From NCBI GenBank assembly GCA_903813345.2, contig CAIIXF020000006.1:38283348-38347347 (forward strand): a DNA stretch of 64,000 bases, read 5' to 3'. Origin of the DNA: Owenia fusiformis. Its lineage: Eukaryota; Annelida; Polychaeta; Sabellida; Oweniidae. The notes beneath the pieces were generated by a model, which searched no databases, had not been told where the DNA came from, and worked only from the letters and a program-made list of their open reading frames with translations. This document shows, in pieces, positions 38,601-50,600 of the stretch. The position numbers and the translations under genes were made by a program. Position 1 is the first letter of the stretch. Every line of letters begins with the position of its first letter.

Positions 38601-41600
38601 CAAAATCCAGAATATATTCTTTCTTTTTACCCCCTGCGATAAGCAGTTAGCATTTCCCTGATTAAGAACTCGCAATCTGATTGGTTGTCTCAAGACTGCG
38701 GCAGAAATCATGTATAAGTTATTGTGCATAGTTAGATCACGTGATTCAGTTTAATCGGGCGCTTCCAAATTGGTTATAGCAGGGGGAAGAAGGAGGTACA
38801 AATTCTAGATACATGCAGGGATGCGGACTTGCCAACCTCTTGTTGTTTTACATGAATCCAGTAAAATGTTTGTTTTTCTGTAAAAAATATCAAACTCCTG
38901 TACCATGAAACCATACCGAATCTCCCATAATTTAATTTTTTTAAACTGAAATCTCCCTTATTCTTGGTAAAACTCCCCTAAAATCTCTTGTTTTTGCTGT
39001 CGAAATCTACCGTAGATAAGATTTTTTTAAAAAACGGTAGTTTGATAAAATATGTTTTGATTGTTTGGATTTGCCATCTGTGGAGTTGCTGTTTTCATAA
39101 AGTTGCTATTTTTTAATAATGATACTGAATTTTACCTCCAGCGTGATGTTATATTTCCAGAAAGTTGAGGTAGTTGTTGACCCAGAGCTCCAGAAAGCTA
39201 GAAGGGAAGTTCATATAAAACGTCTAAAAGAACTGGCAGCAAAACGCAGAGAAGCACAGGTAAACAATTTTTATTGTTGACTTTGTATAAAGTGAATCTA
39301 TAGAATGCCATATTTTGTGTATTCTTATCATTTTATAGACCAAAAAAATCATCACTGAAAATTGGTTGCTTCCAAATTGGTTTTAGCAGGAGGGGAAGAA
39401 GGAGGTACGGATTCTGGACACCTGCTTAGGAGGATATGTACTTCCGTGTTTAAAAAACTTGAAATGTGAACACCTGCCAATCTGAACACTTTTGGTCCAT
39501 CCTAGTAGTGAAAGGTTTTATTCTGTATTGCCCTTGGTTAAGTTAGCTTTAAAATCATATCAAAATATATTTTGTGGATTTGCCTCCCTTGGCATGGTAT
39601 TTAACAATAGCACATTTATTTCTTGTATTTCTAGCTAATAAATGATGAGAGTAAACTCCGACTTTTGTTAAATATAAAACACATGGCTGAAGAAGGGAAA
39701 CACAAAGAACAAGTCAAGGTAAGAAATATATCTTTTTTCTTTACTTGCGATAAGTCCCCAGAATTTGTAACGAAAGTTCATATTTTAGTTAAGCTGTCTG
39801 TTTATTTTTTATCACACAATGGTTCCATTTTGTTTTTGATTGAAATTTAAAATTGGCCACCTTAATAATATAAGTAACAACCTTAGTTTAATCATTAATC
39901 GTCGAATTCTGGTATTATATTATTTTGTTGGAGTTTGATCTGACTCTGAATGGAATTGTAAACTGAATTGTATTTACATGAAGAAAAATTTAAAATGAAA
40001 TTGTTTTTATATCATTACTCAATTGAATTTTAAGTAAACACATCATTGAAGGCACTTATGTTAGCACATTGCTGCCATCATTTAGTAATTGCCTCTCTCT
40101 TTCGATTTTACTTTTGCTTATTTTATAGCAAATGATGGAAAACTTGGATCTTGAAGATATGAAAGAGCTCCAGGTCTACATTGATAAGTTCACAGGATCA
40201 ATACAACGTGCCAAGGTTGCCATGGCGAGGCAAGACAACGAAGAGGTAAGCTCCATATTCAAAACGACATGTACAGAGGTTGCTATGACGAGGCTTCAAA
40301 CAAAGAAATTAATCTATAACCAATACAGCATGCCCTGAAGGTTTCCATGACTTGTTTTTTATATTTCTAACAGTGCACTCTCTCTTTTGAATAAACTAAT
40401 TGATAGGTCAGAAATATGTGCTTTAAAATGTTATATTATTGAGGGAATTATGACACAATGATGAAAAAATATATTTTCCTCAATTCATTTGATATTATGA
40501 TTAAACAAATCCAAAACTGTTGTACCGAGATGCGTAATATCCCAGAATTCATAGACTGAAGTTGAACCTTATAATCTTTATGTCAATATGAAGCTTTGGG
40601 TTCTATGCTTTACATGGAGATACTCAATCTATGAATTCTTTGGTGTATCCATTCCTCCTCTGTTGTTACAAAAAGAAATATATGCATATTATTGAAATAA
40701 GGGGATTTCTGTAAACTTACTGAACAACTTTATAGAAAAAAGGAAGTGCCGTTGATATATTTGAGCTTCCCGATGAGAAACTGACGTCTGCTCAAAGAGA
40801 AGCTAAACGCAAGGAGCAAGAAATGGAAGAGAGACGTCGTCAAGACTTCAATGGTTGGTTGAAAGAGATCCAGACAGAGAGACAGGTGGGTATTAGAAAG
40901 CTTGGTGGGTATTAGAGAGCTTGGTGGGTATTAGAGATCTTGGTGGGTATTAGAGAGCTTGGTAGGTATTAGAGAGCTTGGTGGGTATTAGAGAGTTTGA
41001 TGGGTATTAGAGAGCTTGGGGGTATTAGAGAGCTTGGTGGGTATTAGAGAGCTTGGTGGATATTAGAGAGCTTGGTAGGTATTAGAGAGCTTGTTGGCTT
41101 TTAGAGAGCTTGGTAGGTATTCGAGAGCTTTGGGGTATGAGAGAGCTTGGTGGGTTTAGAGAGCTTGGTGGATATTAGAGAGCTTGGTGGGTATTAGAGA
41201 GCTTGGTGGGTATTAGAGAGCTTGTTGGCTTTTAGAGAGCTTGGTAGGTATTCGAGAGCTTGGTGGGTATTAGAGAGCTTGGTGGATATTAGAGAGCTTG
41301 GTAGGTATTCGAGAGCTTGGTGGGTATTAGAGAGCTTGGTGGGTATTAGAGAGCTTGGTGGGTATTAGAGAGCTTGGTGGGTATTCGAGAGCTTGGTGGG
41401 TATTAGAGAGCTTGGTGGGTATTAGAGAGCTTGGTGGATATTAGAGAGCTTGGTGGGTATTAGAGAGCTTGGTGGATATTAGAGAGCTTGGTAGGTATTC
41501 GAGAGCTTGGTGGGTATTAGAGAGCTTGGTGGGTATTAGAGAGCTTGGTGGGTATTAGAGAGTTTGGTGGGTATTCGAGAGCTTGGTGGGTATTAGAGAG

Positions 41601-44600
41601 CTTGGTGGGTATTAGAGAGCTTGGTGGGTATTAGAGAGCTTGGTGGGTATTAGAGAGCTTGTTGGCTTTTAGAGAGCTTGGTAGGTATTCGAGAGCTTTG
41701 GGGTATGAGAGAGCTTGATGGGTATTAGAGAGCTTGGTTTTTTTAAATAAAAAATAATTGCACGTGTATTTAGTATGTATAACATAGCATCATTAATTGA
41801 CGCAATTTATAAGTACATCTGAGAATTTTATCCTTATTGAATCTTATTTTTCAGTGTAATTCAAAATTCTAAAATTTTGACGAACACGGATGCTTGTTTT
41901 CCCCATAACTGATGTAACCTTATGAATAAATTGATCAATTGATGTTATTATGTCACCACTTATGTCACCACCAAAAGTGGTGACATATTGTTATGGTCTC
42001 CGTTTTTTTGCGACGGCGGTTGGTGGTTGGAGGTTGGAGGTTGGCGTCCGGCGTCCGGCGTCTGTAACAATTTCTTACAACTTCCTATAACTTAACAAAT
42101 ACTGTTTAGACTGACTTCAATTTTTTTCTAAATCATCTACATGTTCTCAGAAGTTCAAATCTGACTTTAGATTTGACATTTGACCTTCAATGACCTTCTC
42201 AAGGTCAAAAAGGTCTTTTTTCAACTTGCTTCACATTGACTAAATTTTTTTTCAAAATCATCTACATCTTCTCAGAATTCAAATCTGACTTTAGGTTTGA
42301 CATTTGACCTTCAAATCTGACTTTAGATTTGACATTTGACCTTCAATGACCTTTTCAAGGTCAAAAAAGGTCAAAAAGGTCTGTTTCAACTTGCTTCAAA
42401 TTGACTTAAATTTTTTTTCAAAATCATCTACGTGTACTCAGAAATTCAAATCTGACTTAAGATTTGACTTATGATTTGACATTTGACCTTCAATGACCTT
42501 CTCAATGTCAAAAAAGGTCAAAAAGGTATTTTTTCATCTTGCTTCAAATTGACTAAATTTTTTTTTCAAAATCATCTACATGTTCTCAGAAATTCAAATA
42601 TGACTTTAGATTTGACTTTAGATTTGACATTTGACCTTCAATGACCTTCTCAAGGTCAAAAAAGGTCAAAAAGGTCTGTTTTCAACTTGCTTCAAATTGA
42701 CCAATTTTTTTTTTCAAAATCATCTACATGTTCTCAGAAATTCAAATCTGACTTAAGATTTGACTCAAGATTTGACATTTGACCTTCTCAAGGTCAAAAA
42801 AGGTCAAAAAGGTCTGTTTTCAACTTGCTTCAAATTGACTAAAAAATTTTTTCAAAATCATCTACGTGTTCTCAGAAATTCAAATCTGACTTTAGATTTG
42901 ACTTAAGATTTGACATTTGACCTTCAATGACCTTCTCAAAGTCAAAAAAGGTCAAAAAGGTCTTTTTTCAACTTGCTTCAAATTGACTAATTTTTTTTTT
43001 CAAAATCATCTACATGTTCTCAGAAATTCAAATCTGACTTGAGATTTGACATTTGACCTTCAATGACCTTCTCAATGTCAAAAAAGGTCAAAAAGGTATT
43101 TTTCATCTTGCTTCAAATTGACTAAAAATTTTTTTCAAAATCATCTACATGTTCTCAGAAATTCAAATATGACTTTAGATTTGACTTTAGATTTGACATT
43201 TGACCTTCAATGACCTTCTCAAGGTCAAAAAAGGTCAAAAAGGTCTTTTTTCAACTTGCTTCAAATTGACTAATTTTTTTTTTCAAAATCATCTACATGT
43301 TCTCAGAAATTCAAATCTGACTTTAGATTTGACATTTGACCTTTAATGACCTTCTCAAGGTCAAAAAAGGTCAAAAAGGTCTGTTTTCAACTTGCTTCAA
43401 ATTGACCAAATTTTTTTTTCAAAATCATCTACATCTTTTCAGAAGTTCAAATTTGACTTTACAAGTTTTCAGAAGTTCAAATCTGACTTTAGATTTGACA
43501 TTTGACCTTCAATGACCTTCTCAAGGTCAAAAAGGTCTTTTTTCAACTTGCTTCAAATTGACTAATTTTTTTTTTCAAAATCATCTACATGTTCTCAGAA
43601 GTTCAAATCTGACTTTAGATTTGACATTTGACCTTCAATGACCTTTTCAAGGTCAAAAAGGTCTTTTTTCAACTTGCTTCAAATTGACCAAATTGTTTTA
43701 GGTGGTGACATTTTGTCATATTAATGCCTTGTCCTCCTTGCAGGGTTTGGTTGAGAAGAGAACCATCAGGAAGCAAAGAAGATCTGACATGGCCAAGAGA
43801 AGAACATTTGCATCACAACAAAGGATGAAGATAATCTCACAGCTAGCTGCAGGTACTGCTACAATAATTGAGTTATGATACAATAATTGAGTTATGATAC
43901 AATAATTGAGTTATGATACAATAACTGAGTTATGATAAGATAAATAAGCTGAATTATGATACAATAACTGTCTTCTGACTGACTTCTACAATAACTGAGT
44001 TTATGATGCAAAATAAAATGAGATTTTTTGTTATTTTCTGATCATTTTTTCAATTTATACCGTAATATTACAACAAGACCTCTCCAATAGTTTTTTCTGG
44101 ATTATACAGCACCCCCGTCTCCCCTCTACAGCAAAAAAGCTCCTTTATGTTGAATGGTGTGTCTTATCTCATTTGAAAGATGATTTAATTCCGGAGTTAT
44201 CTTGGAAATTTTTATATTGAGAAAGCTACATAGTTTCAAAGTTTGCTTCTTCAGTAGCTTTGTTTGCTACTTTTTTATTTGTTAAGGGTCAAATACGTTT
44301 ATACAATCCACACAAATTCATATGTTTATACAATCCACACAAATTCATATGTTTATACAATCCACACAAATTCATATGTTTATACAATCCACACAAATTC
44401 ATATGTTTACACAATCCACACAAATTCATATGTTTACACAATCCATACAAATTCATATGTTAACACAATCCATACAAATTCATATGTTTACACAATCCAT
44501 ACAGATTCATATGTTTACACAATCCATACAAATTCATATTTTTACACAATCCATACAAATTCATATGTTTACATAATCCATACAAATTCATATTTTTACA

Positions 44601-47600
44601 CAATCCATACAAATTCATATGTTTACATAATCCATACAAATCCATATGTTTACACAATCAATACAAATTCATATTTTTACACAATCCATACAAATTCATA
44701 TGAGTACACAATTACATGGAAGAGAGGGTTCTGTTATTTCATTTATGTCTGTTGTTTTACCCATGTTCATTTAACCCATGTTTATCATTTCACCCATGCC
44801 TATTATTTCACCCTTGGTTTTTATACCTTGCCTATTATTTCACCTGAGTTTTATCATATAACCCATTTTTTATTATTTCACCAATGCTCATATTACGTAT
44901 TTCATCCATGTCTTACATATTTCACACATGTCTATTAGGTATATCACCCATGTCTATTACATATATCACCCATGTCTATTACGTATATCACCCATGTTTA
45001 TTACGTATATCACCCATGTTTATTATTTCACCCATTTTTGTTTTTCACCCATGTCTATTATTTCACCCATTTTTGTTTTTCACCCATGTCTATTATTTCA
45101 CCCATGTTTATTATTTCACCTGTATTACAGGAAGTAAGAAGAAGAGGAAGGATGATACGTTTGGAATGGATGACAGTGATTGGAATGTTTACAAGCAGAT
45201 TAACAAGGATGCAGGGGACAGTGATTCTGAGGCTGAGCAGGAGAGACTTGATGAGTTGGAGACACTGCTACGAGAGTATGACCCAAATTTTGAAAGGTAC
45301 AAAAAGGATGAAAAACTTTGATTAGTTTAAAATAGCTTTTATAATTACATTGTAATAAAGTTGCCTTGAAATTTTCTTGACTATGAAATGACTAGAAGTT
45401 GAAGATGGAAATGGATTTTCAATCTTGTAAAAGAGGGGTCATTCGGATGCACCTAGATACTGCTGAATATCTCTTTTAAAAAGCCCTCTTAATGTGAACA
45501 CTTTTTCTTGATCATGCTAGTTTGAGTCAATACCTCATTTAGAAACCGGGAAATGTGAACACTTGCAAAACCAAACACTTTTGACTGGTCCCTCTGGTGT
45601 TCTTATTAGAATCTGATTTGATATATCTGTGTTTGCAGAGAAAAGGAAGGAGTGTTTGATATTGCTGAACACTACAAACTACATGTTGGGGTGGAGAGAA
45701 TCAGGTAAGATTGTGCTATAGAGAATTACATCAACCAGGCCCGTAGCCAGGGGGGGTTCGCAGGGTTGGGTGAACCCCCCCCCCCCTGGCCAAAAATTCT
45801 TTCTAAATCATGCAGTTTTTCACCATTTTGAGCACTTCTCAAGTGATTTTAGCCATATTTGGGTCAAAATTGTCAAATGTGAAACCCCCCTGGAAAACTG
45901 AACCCCCCTTCGCAAATCCTGGCTACTAGCCTGCATCAACGTTTAGGTATCTGCCCCCTAACCAACGTACGGGTTAATAAGAGACAGTTAATCAAATAGG
46001 ATTTATGGAAATCTATCAATTCAACAACTGAGCTTGAGATTTAAGAATTTTAGTACATTTTATGGATGCGCTTACAGTTTTCATTGTACTTAAAAAATGC
46101 TACATTGTCGTCTTGTGCAGCTGGGCAAGTGGTTGGGCACAACATGAATCAATTGTCATCCAAATTCCAGGAAAACTTCTTATAGGTTCAACTTGTATTT
46201 TTTACCAATGGCCTAGCGTCATATACACATAAAACACCATGGCATACTCTCAAAATTTATAGAAAAGTTGATTTTTTAGATTGAATTGCCCCACCCTTTA
46301 AATTGGTCAATATTTATATACTTTACATTTTGTTAGTCCATATTAGTCGGAATTTCGTATTTTAAAACGACCCAAAATGCTTCAACTGCAATCTCATTTT
46401 CATACTTTTTTTTCTCAAAGATCGTTCGTTTGGCTCACTGGTGCTGTTCACTCACAAAATACTGACGCTACGCCACTGTTTACTGATGCAAGAGCAGATT
46501 AGTGGCAAGATCTGATTAGGTTTTAAGCATATGCTTGGTAAATGACATGGCTGCCATAAATAATTGAAAATGTTTATATATTCCATAAGGTTCCCGACTT
46601 GTTATTTCAACCCTGCATGGTGGGTATTGAACAGGCTTGTTTGGCGGAGACCCTGGATTTCATACTGAAGAAATACCCAGATGATATTCATAAATGATTG
46701 AAAATGTTTATATATTCCATAGGGTTCCTGAGTTGTTATTTCAACCCTGCATGGTGGGTATTGAACAAGCTGGTTTGGCAGAGACTCTGGAGTTCATACT
46801 CAAGAAATACCCAGATGATATTCATATAGATTGAAAATGTTTATATATTCCATAGGGTTCCTGAGTTGTTATTCCAACCCTGCATGGTGGGTATTGAACA
46901 AGCTGGTTTGGCAGAGACCCTGGAGTTCATACTCAAGAAATACCCAGATGATATTCATAAATGATTGAAAATGTTTATATTCCATAGGGTTCTTGAGTTG
47001 TTATTCCAACCCTGCATGGTGGGTATTGAACAAGCTGGTTTGGCAGAGACCCTGGAGTTCATACTCAAGAAATACCCAGATGATATTCATAAATGATTGA
47101 AAATGTTTATTTATTCCATAGGGTTCCTGAGTTGTTATTCCAACCCTGCATGGTGGGTATTGAACAAGCTGGTTTGGCAGAGACTCTGGAATTCATACTC
47201 AAGAAATACCCAGATGATATTCATAAGTGATTGAAAACGTTTATATATTCCATAGGGTTCCTGAGTTGTTATTCCAACCCTGCATGGTGGGTATTGAACA
47301 AGCTGGTTTGGCAGAGACTCTGGAGTTTATACTCAAGAAATACCCTGATGATATTCAACAGAGATTGGTCAATGTGAGTACTGAGATTTTCTAAGAGTAG
47401 ACAGGCACATATTGAAGAGTTTCTGATAAATTGGCATCAATGGGATATCAAATATGTACTGCTTAGAAGTTTTCATATGCACAGGTTTCACTGCAGAAAA
47501 CATATAGAGGATATCCTATGATTTATGAGTGATATGATTTTTATTCACGAATGGATATGATATCTGCAGATATCAATATCCATGAGTGGATTAAAATCAT

Positions 47601-50600
47601 ATCATGAGTAAATCATACCTAGTTCTTCTTATTTCATCATCAGAATTGTCGGAAATTAAGTGATTTAATTCGAATTTTCCAAACGATCCTGCGATGTTGA
47701 CACTTAGCCTTGGTTTGAGTCTGAAGTAGCAAAAATCCATAATTCGTAGCATATGGCATTGTATGTCCATATGCTATGGTTAAGTGAAAAATTGTCAAAA
47801 ATATCATATTTTACCACTGATTACAAAAATACCGTTTTTATTTTGACATGTTATCCTATGAATATCATGCTAATTATGGAATAAATATTGATATTGATAT
47901 CTGTTAAAGAATTATATTTTCATGGTCTTGGAGCTGCTTGATAGATAAAAACCACTTCCCTGTTCATCTTGAATATTGTATATTTGGATAAAAAGTTTGA
48001 TATTTATATCTGCCTGTCTTGTTTTATTGTACTATTCTGCTGTTTCATTTAACATGGGTAGATGTGCTCTTTATATTACTTGCATTCTTTGAACGCAGGG
48101 CTCAAGACATCATATATGATTTTGAAATACTTCATACAGAATGAATTTAAAACCGTTTAATACAAAACAACTAATTTCCCTTCTATTTCAGCATGTTTTC
48201 CTGACTGGGGGTAACAGCATGTATGCAAACTTTGCAGAGAGACTGGAACGTGATTTACTTGAAATGAGACCCTTTAAATCCACCTTTAATGTTAAGACAG
48301 CAAGTAAGTTATCAATATGTTGAAGTTTACTTGAAATGAGGCCCTTTAAATCAACCTTTAATGTAAATACAGCAAGTAAGTTATCAATATGTTGTGATTT
48401 ACTTGAAATGAGGCCCTTTAAATTCACCTTTAATGTAAAGACAGCAAGTAAGTTATCAATATGTTGTGATTTACTTGAAATGAGACCCTTTAAATCCACC
48501 TTTAATGTAAAGACAGCAAGTAAGTTATCAATATGTTGTGATTTACTTGAAATGAGGCCCTTTAAATTCACCTTTAATGTTAAGACAGCAAGTAAGTTAT
48601 CAATATGTTGAAGTTTACTTGAAATGAGACCCTTTAAATCAACCTTTAATGTAAAGACAGCAAGTAAGTTATCAATATGTTGTGATTTACTTGAAATGAG
48701 ACCCTTTAAATCCACCTTTAATGTAAAGACAGCAAGAAAGTTATCAACATGTTGTGATTTACTTGAAATTAGGCCCTTTAAATTCATCTTTAATGTAAAG
48801 ATGGCAAGTAAGTTATCAATATGTTGTGATTTACTTGAAATGAGACCCTTTAAATCCACCTTTAATGTAAAGACAGCAAGTAAGTTATCAATATGTTGTG
48901 ATTTACTTGAAATGAGGCCCTTTAAATTCACCTTTAATGTTAAGACAGCAAGTAAGTTATCAATATGTTGAAGTTTACTTGAAATGAGGCCCTTTAAATC
49001 AACCTTTAATGTAAATACAGCAAGTAAGTTATCAATATGTTGTGATTTACTTGAAATGAGGCCCTTTAAATTCACCTTTAATGTAAAGACAGCAAGTAAG
49101 TTATCAATATGTTGTGATTTACTTGAAATGAGACCCTTTAAATCCACCTTTAATGTAAAGACAGCAAGTAAGTTATCAATATGTTGTGATTTACTTGAAA
49201 TGAGGCCCTTTAAATTCACCTTTAATGTTAAGACAGCAAGTAAGTTATCAATATGTTGAAGTTTACTTGAAATGAGACCCTTTAAATCAACCTTTAATGT
49301 AAAGACAGCAAGTAAGTTATCAATATGTTGTGATTTACTTGAAATGAGACCCTTTAAATCCACCTTTAATGTAAAGGCAGCAAGAAAGTTATCAACATGT
49401 TGAGGTTTACTTGAAATGAGACCCTTTAAATTCACCTTTATGTAAAGACATCAAGTAAGTCATCAATATGTTGAGCTCTTCTTGAAATGAAGCCCTTTAA
49501 ATCAACCTTTAGTGTAAAGACAGCATGTAAGTTATCAATATGTTGAAGTTTACTTGAAATGAGGCCCTTAAAATCAACCTTTAGTGTAAAGGTAGCAAGT
49601 AAGCTTACAATTTTTCACAATATACCTAGAATAGACCAAGTTATGTTACAATATCCGTACACAACACATTTTATAAGGCATTTATACTAGATATTACTAA
49701 GGTGGGACTTGACAAAATACATTTGGACATATTTTTCATGTAACAGCTAATTAGTTCTGTTAACTTAATATTCTCCCTCCTTAGCCTTCCTTAATTAATG
49801 AACAGAAGTTTTGATATTTTGATATTTTCTTTTATAAAGCTAATCACAAATTCACTGCATGATCTAACAATAGCAATCATTAAAGCATCTCTTGGTAACA
49901 AATAATTACAGAATATAGCACAACAGAATGTATCATTACAGAATATAGCACAACAGAATATATCATTACAGAATATAGCACAACAGAATGTATCATTACA
50001 GAATATAGCACAACAGACTATATCATTATAGAATATATCATTACAGAATATATCATTACAGAATATAGCACAACAGACTATATCATTACAGAATATAGCA
50101 CAACAGAATGTATCATTACTGAATATAGCACAACAGAATGTATCATTACAGAATATAGCACAACAGACTATATCATTATAGAATATATCATTACAGAATA
50201 TAGCACAACAGACTATATCATTACAGAATATAGCACAACAGAATGTATCATTACTGAATATAGCACAACAGAATGTATCATTACAGAATATAGCACAACA
50301 GAATGTATCATTACAGAATATAGCACAACAGACTATATCATTATAGAATATATCATTATAGAATATAGCACAACAGAATGTATCATTACAGAATATAGCA
50401 CAACAGAATATATCATTACAGAATATAGCACAACAGAATATATCATTACTGAATATAGCACAACAGAATATATCATTACAGAATATAGCATAACAGAATA
50501 TATCATTACTGAATATAGCACAACGGAATATATCATTACTGAATATAACACAACAGACTACATCATTATAGAATATAGCACAACAGAATATATCATTACA

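Noticed and set aside
44295-44712. Possible CRISPR-like array
   Set aside because: Units are contiguous with no unique spacers, and the window is animal nuclear DNA.
44264-44938. A 224-codon repetitive plus-strand frame
   Set aside because: Runs through the 27-bp minisatellite in ACTR5 intron 12.
44884-45321. A 145-codon plus-strand frame as a separate gene
   Set aside because: Its second half is ACTR5 exon 13; the first half is the pyrimidine-rich intron array.
46699-47100. Mutually exclusive alternative exons in ACTR5
   Set aside because: The upstream exon-15 copies lack a donor and run into in-frame stops, so they cannot be used as exchangeable exons.
48188-49435. A 415-codon minus-strand repetitive frame
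   Set aside because: Antisense of the 72-bp exon-16 array; open only because of the period, with no promoter, domain or independent support.
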